DNA of 64,000 nucleotides from Favolaschia claudopus (GCA_037176885.1 JAWWNJ010000005.1:2790001-2854000); one strand, 5' to 3'; positions 34,301 through 47,719 are shown, counted from the stretch's first letter. Made by a program: numbers and translations. The notes: generated by a model from the letters alone, not told the origin.

Positions 34301-36619
34301 CCCAATCGACCTCGATTCGACAATTAGAATGATAATCAAACCGTCGGTTCTGGCAGAAGATGGAATCTCTTCTCAAAATGTAAGTAAATGAACTCGAAAA
34401 AGTTGTCAAGTCGAAGTGTCACCCACTAATCTTGCAATTTAACATTCAGGATGACAATTATGAGGTCGATGACAGACGCCGTTGTGTTACATTCTGTGAC
34501 GTATTATAGGGATTCGCAAACGGTGGTGCATCAGATACGCATTGTGCTTCGTGTCCTTATTTATCAGGCAGGCAGATTATAGCTGGGATCATTCGCCGAC
34601 GGCGGGGGCGAGTTGTGGTGGTTGACTTGCAATTGACTGCCACCAACTGGAATCTTGATGCGAATAGCGTCGGATTATTGTCCTTATTGTTTGTTTCGGT
34701 GGATCGTTCTCCGAGAACGTGCGTGTCTATCTATCTATCCATCTGTCCATCTAAAAGTGCTCGGAGTTTCCTTATTGACTCGAGGAAAGAGGATCAGTCG
34801 AAATTGAGATCCTAGCAGGGACTATGATGATTGCACTTCCGGATAAAAATTCTGATTCATCGAAAACGCGGATAACCAACGATGGAAGTGAGTTGCTCCT
34901 TCATTCGATTTCGATCATACCTATTACTTATCGCCGTTTGTGCCTGCCCGCTCGACTCGCGGCGACAAAGAAGCAAGATCACGAGCCGTGAGGATGGACT
35001 TGTCTGCGTGCCTGCCTGACTCTCTGCGGTTTGCTGAGGTGGGTGCTACATAATCTGGCGTCATGCGGGCATCTACACATCATTTGCGTATGGGTTTCGG
35101 AGTACTAGAAGAAGTTTTGTGACATCAGAAACTGTTGTGGGACAGGGTTTTTTGGACGTGGAACAACGAGTTAGATCTAGAAGATGGGCGACCATGTGCC
35201 GAAATGGGCGGGTTTCTTCTTCCACCGGCGGTGGTGCTGTTTCGTGGTTTCGTGGTTTCGTGGTTTCCGTTTCGGAATTCTGATAAATTGAATAATTGCT
35301 GTGGTTCATTGACTACTAGTATCTGAAATCACGAGGAATTTTCGCCCGTCTGCCTGCCTATTTGTTGACGGTTTAGAGCTGCGAAGCTTCAAGATCACTC
35401 CTTGAATTTATTCTAAATCACAGGAGACTTCTCCACTTGCAAAGCGATTCTCGATCATGCAAGTCCTTATCTTTCCCGAACAACGCCGGCTGAGAGGTCA
35501 ACTTTTAGACAGACAAAATCAATTCTTTTCGAAACATCCGGCAGCATGCAGATCCAGATCCTCTAGCAGTATGATCCGACACCAAAGGCGAAACTCGGAG
35601 AAGCATACAAAGCCATGCCTCGGACGTCAAAATTGCCAAAAAGAGGAATTGTGGAAGGTTAATTAGATTCAAACTCCGACGGCGACCGTCACAGCGTGAC
35701 ACTCTTGCCAACCTCCCCTTACCTCATCCGTAGTTGACGCATGAAAAAAAGGCTAATTAACGCCCCGCCATTCGGCTCGTAGTCTCCAAGGAGCTGTGTC
35801 TTTGTCTGTCAAGCGTGTTATGGTCTCTGCTGTCCAACAAAGTCTCCGTTTCCGTTGCGATTCGACTCATAAATTGCCGTGGATTCCGATGTCGACACGA
35901 TGCGATCCCTCTTAGGCCAAAATCGGGGCTCGAATTAGCCCAACCAAAGCTGGGATAGTATTTTTCTCTTAGGGTGTCTCGCTCTAGGATCTCTGGAATC
36001 TCTCGAGGAAGAAAATCTGGTTTCCGGCAAGGTTTCTGGAGCTCTTTCGGATCGACCAGCCGCCCTATTCTGTAGCCAAAGTGCAGCCGATTCCTGGCGG
36101 TAAAATGAGGCTTTCCGAGGACCAAACTAACCCTGCCAGACCCGCGATTGGGCTCGTTACCTAAAGATACGGCGCGAAGGTGTGTGTGTATGCATCGCGG
36201 AACGAACGAAGACTCTGAATGAAATGATGATAGAATGGTCTCCACGCCCAGCCTCTTTGGAGTAAAATCATGGTGAACCGGTCTAATACACGCCGAGTCA
36301 GGTCAGGTCTGTGTTCTATGCCCTGGAATGAGAATTGATCAATCCTTTTCCTTCCGCTTCGATTATAAATTAAAGCCGTCCGCCACAAGGGCCACGGACA
36401 TCCATCTGTCCTAGGCAAGGATCCGGTTTGCCTTGTTCGTATGTGCCTTGTTTGTTAATTTATGTTCTATAAGCTCATTTGCTCCGATAGTCTATGACGG
36501 ACTGAATCCGACTGACCGACGGCCCAGCTAAAAGCCGCATTGAACGGTTTTCTGTTTCGCCCGACCCCCCATTTGTCTTTTCTCCTGGACTTTCATCTCT
36601 TTTGTTAACGCCAGCGACG
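31378..36619. other. Gene-poor stretch with scattered intron-like signals
   Basis: No gene is recognised in about 5.2 kb. The longest frame, 162 codons on the minus strand (35757-36245), has no domain or exon structure I can support. Intron-like ends occur (32549-32609; about 33126-33190 with a TTACTAAC branch), so a decayed or non-coding gene may lie at 32.2-33.6 kb. Simple repeats are present: CTAT/CCAT tetramers at 34723-34750 and three copies of TTCGTGGTTT at about 35240-35270. The final part is the promoter of the gene starting at 36620. Confidence 0.35.
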
Positions 36620-39600
36620 ATGTCTACGCCGCCCGAGTCTCTCCAGCAGCAGCCCGACAGGTGCGTGGGTCTTATAGTCGGCTGCTGTCCAACGGATGGT
36701 TCGATTACCGGAATGACTGCTGACGTGCTTCCAGCGCCACCACGCCGCCTGCGCCGCCCTCCCAGCAACCGTATGTTACTGCTCATTGTTTTCCGAAAAA
36801 ACATCGCATTTTCTGACGACCTTCTGTTTTCTCTGTTTCTCTAGGAGGTCTCGTTCACCTACTCACTCCGATGTTCCCGCACTCGGTCCTCCCCAAAATA
36901 ATCCTCTCAAACGCAAGACGCCACCGATGGAACTGATTTCACTTGACGACGACTGCGACCGCAAGCCTCTCGTTCTTCCGCCTGGGGCGCAGATTCCTCC
37001 GGAAGCCGCTGCAGAGTACACAGCTGGTCATGTCATTTGTGGGGCGTGTGGATGTTCTGTGTCGTTCAAGGACGACGGAGATGAGACTGCAGGCGCTACA
37101 TTTACAGTGAAGCTTTGGGACGCGCATCGCGCCGTGTGGTACGTTGCAGCATGCTGATTTCATTTTTCTATTTATTCACGCTGATAAACACCCGCCGTTT
37201 AGCACCCAACAACAGCAACAGCACCCACAGCCTCCACCACATCAATCTAACTCATCCAACCGCCCATGTCCCGCCCCTGCCTTCAACAGCTCGCAGTCTA
37301 TGCCTGTGCCCCTTTCACCCATAGATCATCGACTTGTGAATGCATCTTATGGTGGGCCGCCGACGAAGCGCCGCCGCGCGAAACGTACCGAAGAAGAACG
37401 CATTCAGTATCTCAAGTCGGACATATATGTCGCCCAATTTGAGGTATGTCTTATCCCTCTTTAGTACTCAGACGCTCGATCCACCTTGCTAACCGACAAT
37501 ACCTTGAAGGCGTATCGGGTTCTTTGCGCGTCGTGTGACAAGTGGATTCGGCTTCGACCCAACTCGACGTATTGCAGCATTCCTTGGGACGCTCACAGAA
37601 AAAGCTGTCTGGCGAAGAAGAAGTGAGTCTCCGAATTGCGTCCGTTTTCATCTTCCCCTGGTGAACTCGTTTTACGAATAAAACGCTGATGGAATGCGTC
37701 AGTGCCATCAGGAATGTCTACGCTCTCGAAGAGCGCAACACGGTGTTCACCAAGGACCCTCAAGTGCGCAAGTTCGACGCGGAGAGGATTCTATGTGGAA
37801 TGTGCGATAAGTAGGTGGACGGTTTGTCTCTCGTGGCTGAGGCTAAACAATCTCTACGTTCTAGATGGCTTCACCTACCTGCGGACGACCATCCTGCCGC
37901 CATTCAGACATGGCACCAACATCGCGCTACATGCCAGAGCACTGTTTCCGCGCTGAAGAATGTTATGTGGGTCTCCGCCTTTTCGGTCAAAATACATAAT
38001 ATCTTCCGCCACTTGCATCTCTTCTTTGGCACTTCCTTTTGTTTCTTTCTTCCTTCGGCTTGGTTCCTAGAGTGTCGCCCAAGTTTGTGTCGCATTCGCG
38101 ATTCGATGTCATACTAATTCATGTGTGACACTCCGCATCTTCCTTCTTTCAAATTCATCGCTCCATTCTCAATCTTCCTTTCGCTTTCTCCTTACGGTAG
38201 TGTTTTCGTTCTTGGTTGGGTTACTTATGGACGACGCCTGGGCTTGACTTGCTCGTTCGTTCGTTCGTTCTTCGCTCCGACCCCATCGCGAACCCAGAGT
38301 CTTTTTCTTCATTCCTCCCGTACAGACTTTTCTTCGTTCATCTCCTCTCCTCTTTCACGAACCGATACTAACCTCTACCTCTTTCTTTTTCGCAGTGCTA
38401 ACGCTAGCGCGGCTGCCATGGCTGAAGCGGCGTCCGCCGAAGACCGCAAGCCCGTCCTTGTCTCTACTACCGCACCACCTCGGGCTCTGCGTCCTCTCCC
38501 CTCACCTGAAGATCCGAACCATCCACATGGCAGTCCTCTCATCCATCCACCTCCCTCCCCGAACCACCCTTCTCTCTCCGCTCCTCCCCAACCTCATCCT
38601 TACTCTGCATACCCACCCTCTAGCCCCACTCCCACCCGTCTCCCGCACCCCGACGCACCGCATCTCATTCTCGACCTCTCTCCCACCAACTACGCCGCCC
38701 CACACGAATCTCGGCGACGCAATGCCGAGCAGCGGGCTGCAACGCTTCGCGCGGACGTCTTGATCCGCGAGGTCGAGCCGAATCGTGTGTTTTGCAGCTT
38801 GTGTACGAAGTGGGTGCAGTTGCGCCAGGATAGTAGCTATTGTGCGTATCCGTGGCTGCAGCATCGGGGAAAGTGTTTGGCGAGATAGTGAGTATTGATA
38901 TTTATTTATATCTTTTTTTTTCATTCGTTTCCTCTGCTTGTCTTTCCTTTCATGCATCCGGTTTCTCTCATTCATTCTTTCTTCGTTGCGTGCCGAGTAT
39001 TGAATGTTCTGATGCTGACTGCATACATTTTTTGCAGTCAACGTCGGGCACAAAAGGCCAGCGAGATCGCTGCTCTGAAAAATCCATCCGCCAAACGCTC
39101 TGGCCCTCTATCCAACCCATCGTTGCGCCGTCAGGACTCGATTGAAGACGGAGACGAACCCGAATCGGAAGAAGGTGTCGCCATCGCTGGGAGCTCTAAT
39201 CCCGAAGCGTCCCGAGCGCTTCACCGTCATCGTGTCGCGCCCGCCCACGCTCCTCACCCGCCACGGGCGATTCCCGCGGGGTACGCTGCTGCGTCGTCTG
39301 CGCGTCCGCTGCTCCCGCATCCGGGAATGTGGGGGCCGCCTCCTCCTGGTCATCCTCATCCTCATGCGCACGGGCATCCGTACCCCCATCCCCATCCTCA
39401 AGGACATCCGCACAGTCAGCCGTCGACGTCGACGCAGCAGCAGCAGAGTCAGAGCGAGGACGCGGATGCGGAGGGGACGGACGATGTGGATGCGGATGGA
39501 GACTCGTATATGGAGTCGGAGGGAGCAACGCCGACGAGGGGGTTCCTCAATGGCAACGGCAATAATCATGGCCCGACTAATGGCGTCCCGAATGGATATC

Positions 39601-40037
39601 ATCATGGTCATGGCGCGCAGAATGGGGGTCAGAATGCGAGTGTCATTCTGCGGAGGGCGGTCCCGGCGAGTTTGGCGGATTTGGATTCGCCCGGTGGTCG
39701 GTGAGTCCGATCTTTCTTTTCTTCCTTCTACTAGTTTTCCGTTTCTTTCTCCTTTTCTCGCCAGCCGCTGATCAACCTCTACCCTAGCCGCAACTTTATC
39801 TTCGCCTCCGTCGATTACCTCTTCCGCACGACCTACGAAGCGAGCGACGATATGGCTGTCTCTGCGCTGCTAACGTATCTGAACGCGGCGATGCCGACGG
39901 ATAAACATGAGGATTTCGATACGGGGGAGGTGGTGAGGGCGGCGAGTGCGTTGGCGGCGCGGGAGAAGGAGAGGTATGTGCTTGAGGGGGATATGCTTAG
40001 GTTTCTTGGACATTCGCATGCGATGCCCGGGTGCTAG
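36620..40037 (+). CDS. Protein with four C2HC zinc-knuckle-like motifs
   Basis: Ten exons join in frame to 779 residues: 36620-36660, 36735-36770, 36845-37138, 37203-37443, 37510-37622, 37703-37810, 37865-37966, 38396-38887, 39038-39700, 39788-40037. Four motifs of the form C-x2-C-x(n)-W-x2-H-x4-C (x3 between H and C in the first) are spread along the chain: ICGACGCSV...LWDAHRAVC, LCASCDKWIRL...PWDAHRKSC, LCGMCDKWLHL...TWHQHRATC and FCSLCTKWVQL...PWLQHRGKC. Between them lie Pro/Ser-rich linkers, a basic KRRRAKR stretch (possible nuclear signal) and a His/Pro-rich tract (39350-39420). The C-terminus is an acidic helical block. The pattern suggests a zinc-binding, possibly nucleic-acid-binding nuclear protein; I know it only as an uncharacterised Agaricomycete family. 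Intron 7 is long (429 bases) with an ACTAAC branch. Confidence 0.85.
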
Positions 40038-41157
40038 TCGTCGCGCGTCGGGGAAAGCGAAGAGGTTTGGATTTGGAGGCGAATGAAGCGCCGCCGCCGC
40101 AGCTGCTGTCACTGCGAATCCGTGTCGCAAGTTCTTTGTTTCTCTTATTTGCTTACTTACCTACGTGATTGCATACCTCTTTCTAGAACTACTTTACTTG
40201 CATACAGTACGTACCTGCGAAGCGAACCGATAGCCACGGCTACTTCCCTTTTTGAACCTTATCTCGTCTCTTTCGCATAAACTTTTTTCTACGTTACTTA
40301 GTACTGCAATATCCCTCGTCATTGATCTAGCATGCTTACCTACTTTCTTGAACGCGGACTTTGGACCTATGCCCTTACTACTTACAGCATTCTTTAAACT
40401 TTTTTCTTTCGAATGAAATCAAGCTGAATCTCTGCATCTATCGTACAGCACCAACTGGAATTTCGGATTTGCCTTGGACTGTCTCAAATTTCTCGGTGGA
40501 ACGCAATGCTGGTTGTTTGCTTGCTTACCGTCCATACTTTGGCCTAAATTCGTGTTGGGTCCCTTTCGGGTGCTGATTTGAACAGTCGGCATTGCTCGGC
40601 TCGTGTCGGCAGAGCGATCAAATCATTGATTTATTTGATCCAGAATTACTGGGCCAAACGGCCATCACCGCAGAGATCACGTATGCGGCAAATACCGAAC
40701 GCCCCACATCGCCACTGATCTGTTTCTTGACGCCCATCCCAGTGACCCCAAAGTGACCCAGTCATCCGAGGTGGCATCCACGGCGACCCGGCAGTTGCGC
40801 TATCTTTCCTCCTCCTCGTATTATAAGCTGCGGCGTCTCTCCGCTACTTTGCCAGAGATCCATTAGAATTCGTCTGAATTCAAAATTCGACCTAAATTCT
40901 TTGTGGATGAGCTTGGGATTGAGGCTTGCCAGTGGATTGAGGTACTACGTACGCTTCCGGTCACCGGTGCCGCTGGCATCTGACGACGAGTTGACAGGCA
41001 CTCACAAAGTGTAGGCATACGGTACCTTTATGATTCGACTTTAAACAACTCGTTCTGAGTCACGACAGGAGCTCGAGGAAACGGACATAAATTCCGAGTC
41101 TCTGGTACTTGACTTCAAGCCCACACCAAACCAAAGCCTATCCTCCCAACTGCTTCA
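40038..41157. other. Intergenic region
   Basis: No gene is seen. The first 500 bases are T-rich and probably hold the 3' end of the zinc-knuckle gene. A TATTATAAG box at 40819-40827 lies about 330 bases before the next ATG and could belong to its promoter. Confidence 0.4.
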
Positions 41158-43929
41158 ATGTGTGCTGATATCTCGGTTGAAATTGAAGCCACGCTTCCTC
41201 TTCCATTCGTTGAAGCCGATCCGGCAGAGGAGATCTCACCAAGCTCCACGCGCGATCTGGATACAGGTAATGCGAATTTGGTGTCATCTTATCTTGCTAA
41301 AAGTTGATACCGTCTCTCGCAGTAAACTATGCCACCGTCGAGGCTTGGAAAAGCCTTCGCATTCCACGACTTAACGAAGTAAACCACGAATCGTCGAGTC
41401 TCAGCCTTTTCCCCAGTACGCAGTTAGACATTATTCTGGAAGTGCGTGGCCGCTCTCTCTTTTCCGTGATTCACAGAGATGATTATGAATCATCAGGTTC
41501 TTGCATACCTTCACCCTCTTGAGCTCTCGCAACTCTCGCTCACAAATAAAGCTTTTCGAGAGCTTCTCATCTCTCCTATCGCGGACCCGATCTGGCGTCG
41601 CTCATTCCTGGTTGATGACTATCCTCAGGCTGAACACGCGAACCTTCGACTTCCTCAATGCCCTACCGGTATTCCAGGTCAACGCTGGACGCGAGTACTC
41701 TTTGGCCGTTTGAAATGCGAGGTGCTCTCTTTTCAATCCATTAACACTGAGAGCTAATAAGCCGATGATTCATGGTTACAGCAATGCGGAAAGCTCGGCA
41801 CAAGTGACTATATCCTGTGCCGCCGCATCTGCCCTCCATGTGCTGACCAAAAGTGGGTTTATCTTGCACCGTATTTTCCGTGCTCAAATCCGCGCAAACA
41901 TAGTCTTCTCAATGTAATACCGGAGTATGATGAAGCCCATGTGTTGAATTCGATGGTTCACCGAACCCAATTAGGTAAGATATCTGTTAATCCAGCCTGT
42001 TAAAATTTTGAACTTCAATTCTTATCCAGCGCCGGCATCGGGCGACGTACACTGGGATTATGAACGCGGCAGATTCTGGCGCAGTGATGCCCTCGCCGTC
42101 GTTGCCGAATACGAACGTCTCTCAACGAGTGACGATTCCGAAATTGCTATTACCAGCTTCGTTGAAGCTCGGAAGCAGTCCGTGGCTGAACTTCGCGAGG
42201 TAAACTGATCTGTGTCGTTTGACCTTCATTACTTTTTTTGATTCACGTTCTCTCGGCGTATAGCTTGCAGATCGATGTCACGAGTGGTATTGGGAAGTGA
42301 GACACAGTTCTCGCCTGGAGTATTCGAAGAAATTGGACAAGGTTTCCTTCAGGTGGGAACTTTTTTACTTTAATTTGGCTTAAGTTGTCGGCGCTCATAT
42401 ATAGAAGAGCCGCACGACGGCTTGTAGCTGAAGGATTTGACCAACGGGACGTCGATAGCTCGTTTTTCGACATCAACGACTGCGAGTTATTCTATCGCAA
42501 GCCGCGCCTCACTTCCAAACGTCCGTCCGTGTTTTGCGTCGTCTACTTACTGTTCGATTATTTACTACTTCTTAATACAGTTTGGAACCGAGCCCGTCCG
42601 TTTATCGTGCCAAGAGTTCTAGCAGCTCGAACTCAACGCCTGAAACATGAGCGGGAGCTCCGAATGCAAGCCAGAAAGCAGGCGATTCTTAGTTTTGCGA
42701 TCACGGAATTGCAAAGTCGCGCCCCTGGCGTGCGGCATGGGTATCATCTACCTCCACGTACTATCGAAACGTTCGCGCCTCTTGCCCAGCTAATCGAAGA
42801 GGACTGTGAAGATTCTATATCCGCTGAGGATCCGCGGCTGATCCAAGCTCTTAAAGCTGCTCCAGCGTTCCTAGAGAACTGGATAGTCGAGATGAAGGAG
42901 CTTTTGATTTCCGTACTGCCGAAGGGCGAAAGACTAGACCATCCAGATTTTGCCAGGCTGGAACTTGCGACCAGCGTTTTCCGTATACGCCGAACCGGTT
43001 CGCAGCAATTCGAAGTTGCTATTGGATGGGATGAGGCGCGCGCACATGTGCATTGGTGGGCGGGAGAACCTGAGCTCCCGTTTCCCGGGGCCGAGTTGGT
43101 GCAGCTCGAGGACCAGGGAAGTCGGGTTGCCGCGGAACTTGTATTACTCGTTGGGTTGAACCCAGACATCGCAACCGCATCGCAGATGGACTTTGTGGAT
43201 GCGCGATTTGTATGTAATGATTGTCCGCCGGAGTCTCAGGGCCAACGGCATGCTATGGGTTGGCGTGAATGTGTAAGTGTCAATTTTTTTTTTTTTTCGT
43301 CGTTTCTAACTAAAGTTTTGATGGTTTGTTTGTAGGTGGTTCACAATGCTAGCAGACGGCAAGATATCTCGCATGATGTACCGTCATGGACCCTTCTTTC
43401 TCCTCTTGCGGCTGCGGACGTGCGGAGGCGAGATGGACTTCCTGATTATACTCGTCTTCCATCCTGGTCGTGCACTTTGTGCAATGATTTCCTTCCTTCA
43501 CTGCTTGGGCGACATCGGGTTGTTAAATATCACCTTTACAAAGCGTAAGTCTGCTCCTATGTATGTACTCATTCCGAGTCAACGCCTGCACCCTTAACAC
43601 TCTCATTCTAACGCAGGCATTCTATCGAGAATCCGATAGAAGGTGAACACTTGGTTCATTATATCATTCCCAGCAGACCCCCTCGTCGTCGTGTCATGTT
43701 ATTCGAAGGCGGTTCACACCCCGCGCGGTTCCGATGCATTCGCTGTGCGAAAGCTCATCCATCGGTTGTGAAGCTGTTTTCTATGCGTGCTTTGACGCTT
43801 CATGTTCCAGACAAGTATGTGTTTGGGATTTGTCTACTGATAGTGGAATTATTCCTGACTCGTTCTTCCTTGTTCAGACACCACGTTGAGTTTTCGGATA
43901 GCGAGTACACTGAAGCGGAGTTATTGTAA
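41158..43929 (+). CDS. F-box protein, multi-exon
   Basis: Exons 41158-41266, 41323-41441, 41479-41721, 41782-41974 and about 42030-42199 join in frame, followed by four or five more to a stop at 43929. The F-box spans the third exon: LAYLHPLELSQLSLTNKAFRELL...IWRRSF. It is followed by a cysteine-bearing region (CRRICPPCADQKW) and long charged helices (RTQRLKHERELRMQARKQ). Near the C-terminus are two Cys pairs (CTLCND, CIRCAK) with a final HVPDK...HHVEFSDSEYTE. I recognise this order from a large F-box family of Agaricomycetes, in which the C-terminal Cys/His pairs resemble a zinc-finger remnant. Role: SCF adaptor with unknown target. The second intron is very short (37 bases) and a poly-T tract lies in a late intron (about 43278). 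Confidence 0.83.
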
Positions 43930-44301
43930 TTCACGGTAAAATGGGCTACATTCGGTCGAAAAGCTCTTTGCGGAGTGCGAGCAATCCGAAACGTTTGAAC
44001 GCAATCTGAACGTGCCAGTGATCGCAAGTGAGTATAAGTAGATCTAGGTAATCCCAGGCCCCATTTAGTCGAATAGTTGAAATAGAAAAACGTCAAGCTC
44101 ATGAGTGTCCGCTCATAGGCTTGATTGAATTTATCCTACCTCTTATCAACCTCTTATCCCAAGAACAATATTCGGGCATCAATCATGCAAAAATCTTGAT
44201 CACCGACCAATGGAGTGCCCGCTGAGTACCTTGACAACATCCGTCACAACAACTCTTTAGTATTACTCTTCCTCTGCTGTCATCCTCCACGTCGTGGAGA
44301 C

Positions 44302-45902
44302 ATGCCTCAGCCCCAGCCCGTCGTCCGCTATCTCGCTCTCTTGCCCGTAGAGATCTGGGCATTATGCTGGTCTCTCTGCTCCCTCCGCCAGCAGCGACGT
44401 CTATCGGTCGTCTGCACACTCTTTCGCTCCATCACTCTCCCCTTTCTATTCAAGCACCTATCCTTCAATGCTGGGGTGGATTTCTTTGTTTTTTGCATGG
44501 ACAAGGAGGCTCGCGTTTGCCGTCTGCGATCCATGCACCGAATAGCCGTTCGACTGGAGAAATTAACAGAGTCGCCCCTGGCCTTTGCTCCTTTCGTTCA
44601 GTCGTGGACGGTTGCATTGGGATACCAGGAAAAGTACAAACTCGACAGCATCGGTCTCTCCGAAGCCCTCCACACTCGAATCTTCCAGACCTTTGGCAAA
44701 GTACTTCCGCTGTGCCATAATCTATCGACGGTGCATCTCAAAAGGCTGAAGATTGACACTATGCTTTTAAGCACGGTTCTATCTCTGCCGAAGCTACAAC
44801 ACCTCACAATTGACACTCGCGAATTGACGATCGTTGACACCGGAGGCGTTCTGCCAAAGCACACCATGCTGCGGAGCCTTGATCTCAGCCACGATTGTTT
44901 TTTGCGGGGGGTTTTCGCAGAGATTGATCTTCCTGATCTTGCGCATCTCACGCTTCGGTATGTGAAGGAGCAGGAGTTATTTTTCCAACATTTGGAGCGA
45001 TTTTCTCGGCTTGAAACGCTGACAGTCAATTCCATCCAAAATTCCGACTTCCCTGTGATCAAGGGGAATTCTCTTCCGATTTTACGGGCCCTCACTGGAC
45101 CATCAACCATGATAATTTCATTGGCACCAAATCGACCAATCACGCGTGCTTCGATTGGTTCCAGTTCCATCGAGTCTCTTTCGCAGACGTGTGCGGCACT
45201 CTCTCGCAGCTCCGTCCCTCTCCGCGCGCTGGACCTTCCTTATGTTCACTTCCTACCCCGGCTTCTACCATGGCAATCTAATGCGCATGGCATCAATTCG
45301 ATGCACGAATTCTTGACCGAAATCATAACCCTTCTCCCTGAACTCACCGAGCTAATCCTCAAGCTCCCGAATCCGCGGATGGGGCGCTGCGGAGGCTGCT
45401 TCAGTGGAATAGATATCGACTCGGAGCCGCTTGGTGTTGACGAGCTGCCCATTCTGTGTGATGACACGGCGTTCGATGATTTACCTGAACATGAAATATC
45501 CGACGACGAAGGCGATGCCTCTGCCTTGGGCACGAATATCGCCATCACCATCTCCGTTGGTGATTTACCAGACACAGAGCTCAAGGTAGAATCTTGGACA
45601 CACCAGGTGAGTATCTCAGGTTGTTTTCGTCGTTTTAAGATTACTGACGATTTTCTCGTTAGTCGTTCCTGAATCAGATTTCCCCAAGCTCGCTTCCCCT
45701 TCCACGCAACATTGAGGTTGTTCATCTACAGGCATCATGGGTGGATACCCCTTTGCCTTTGGCCGCACAGGAGCGCGCGCTGGAGTCACTGATCACCGCT
45801 TACCCTACGTTGCGAGAAATTCAGCTCGCATTGCCGAATTCGACGTGGAGACGCACCGGTCGGTCTGAGTCTGTTTGGAGAGTTGTGTCGAACGAGGGAT
45901 AA
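44302..45902 (+). CDS. F-box/LRR protein, intact
   Basis: Two exons (44302-45606 and 45663-45902) give 514 residues. The N-terminal F-box (LLPVEIWALCWSLCSLRQQRRLSVVCTLFRSITLPFLF, in pieces over residues 10-50) is followed by leucine-rich strands: HNLSTVHLKRLKID, PKLQHLTIDTREL, HTMLRSLDLSHD, LPDLAHLTLRYV, SRLETLTVNSI. An acidic region near residue 400 precedes the intron, which has a GTGAGT donor and a TTAG acceptor. LRRs in such proteins bind the substrate presented to the SCF ligase. This is the intact relative of the broken F-box/LRR units at 47.7-50.1 kb and 58.7-60.4 kb. The ATG at 44302 was chosen because no earlier ATG is in frame after the upstream stop. Confidence 0.87.
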
Positions 45903-47700
45903 ATAAACCCAGATTCAGACGAGGAATGTATAAGTAGTTTAGAGGAGTTTGTTGAACCTAAACGTAATGTTGTATTATTCAGAGACTGTTGCTGGCTCGT
46001 GCTCCACAACTTTTGAAGTGCGCTAGAGGGTTTAGAAATTGAACCACGAAGAATTTTCCTGGAACCATGAGCGCTAGCTCGAGGAATATTATAATTGCGA
46101 TGGTTCCGAGGCCTGCTTTCCACACCGACGTCGAGCGTTGAACTGCTCTGATACAAACAAAAAACAAAAAATGAGGTCAGCTTCGACTAACATAGCGAAC
46201 CTTTGCTTGATAAAGCCAGCGCGGTCATATATTGAGTTTCGGCCGGTTGGTTGAACTTGCGACGAACCGTGGGAGCATTGGGATGATATCATCATTCGGC
46301 CTTTACGGCTCGTTTTTCCCGAAACACGTTGATCGACGACTTGAACGATGCTGAACCGCCGAAGCCCAATCTACTGTCTCGCTGAGCACCGGGCTCGAGT
46401 CTGTTTGTGACGTTCTCCTCGCCTCCTTTGTTTCTTAGCTCGAAGCAAGGAATTCGCTGGCTCTTGCTCTGTATCCGGCGGCGACTAAGACTCCTGGTCC
46501 AAGAGCGACGTCGAGGCGCAGATATCGTTTACAGTGGACGGTTTGGATATGCAGGATGGGAATGTGGTGGCGATGAGCCTGCCTTGGGAAGCACGTCTCT
46601 GAAGACGGATTGCAACGCATCGAGGCGGTGGACAAGAGAGAATTGTAAGTCGTCACACCCAGTTCGCTTGTCACCAGAAAAACCATGCTCATAACGGCGA
46701 TAGAGAAGCAAGAAGCTTCTGTCGATTTTCATGGTCCAAGCGGAACGGCGAGACCCCAGTCATCGATTCCCCTCGCTTTCGGCTGGTATTCAAGAAACTT
46801 CTCGACGCCCGTTTCCTTCCATCCCAGAGTTGGTTGAAGTCAAAGATATCGGTTAGCGTGTTCAGCTGCGAACTGGGTCCCGAGTTCGTCGCCGTTTCCA
46901 CCTCTTCGCTTCGCGCTTGGCTGATTGGCACTGTCAGCAACTAGATGGCGATAATGACTGCGAGAATCTACATACTACATCCCGGGCGGAGGCCATTCCT
47001 ATGCCGTTGGCCTGAGCTACTCAATCATCTAGGGCTCAAGCCCCCCATGCGCCATCGAAACCCCGCGCAATTCACGCCAGTCATCGATTCCCCTTCGCTT
47101 TCCACTGGTATTCATTGTCGATAAACTCCTCCTCGACACGATGAAGACCGGATGCGTTTCTTTCCATTCTAGAGTTGGTTGCAGTCGAACGTGTTGGTTA
47201 GGGAGCATGTTCGGCTGCGAACTCAGGTGCGTCGTAGTTTCCACCTCCTCGTGCTTCGCGCTTGCTCATCTTCATTGTCAGGATTAACGACTGCGACCAT
47301 CTACATACACATCAGGCGGGGGTCATTCCTAAGCTCCTGGCTTAAACTACTGTCAACCATCGAAGGCTCAAGCAGACTTTACGCCATATCGACGATTCCG
47401 CTGCGCAACGCAGTGTATCCGACCCGTCGCCCGTACGGCCCTCCGGCTCGCTGTTCCCGATGTACAGTATCCCAGGTCCGTACTCTGGCTGGCCGGGTAA
47501 CGGAACCAGGCAGATAGGTTTGGAAGGGAATGCTCTCTCTTCAGCCTTGCGCGCTATTCAAGTCGCTGTCGGCTCGAAGCTGCGGGAATGTCATACTGGA
47601 CCCTTCTACGCCCTAGCTATGCATGCCCTTGCGGCAAGCTCGATTGCCACTATCTTTCGTTAATCGCGTCTCAATCACGCCTGACCTCGATACGTCCTAC
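45903..47700. other. Degenerate stretch with a 300-bp direct repeat
   Basis: No gene is recognised. Frames on both strands stay below 115 codons. The clearest structure is the diverged repeat listed separately at 46756-47374. GC content is like the neighbouring F-box remnants, so this may be a decayed relative, but I cannot align it. Confidence 0.3.
46756..47374. repeat. Diverged tandem direct repeat of about 300 bp
   Basis: Copies at about 46756-47040 and 47077-47374 share CCAGTCATCGATTCCCC, CTAGAGTTGGTTG-like and TTCGGCTGCGAACT-like blocks, TTTCCACCTC and ATCTACATAC, in the same order. Many substitutions and small gaps separate them, so the duplication is old. Neither copy has a long frame. 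Confidence 0.7.
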
Positions 47701-47719
47701 GTATCCGACTCACGAGTGG

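Noticed and set aside
35757..36245. 162-codon minus-strand frame
   Set aside because: No domain, no introns, no paralogue in the window, and composition like the surrounding gene-free DNA.
38502..39611. Minus-strand frames of 183 and 167 codons
   Set aside because: They are shadows of Pro/His/Arg-rich exons of the plus-strand zinc-knuckle gene.
44598..45170. 190-codon minus-strand frame
   Set aside because: Antisense to the intact F-box/LRR gene at 44302-45902, whose leucine-rich pattern and intron are convincing.
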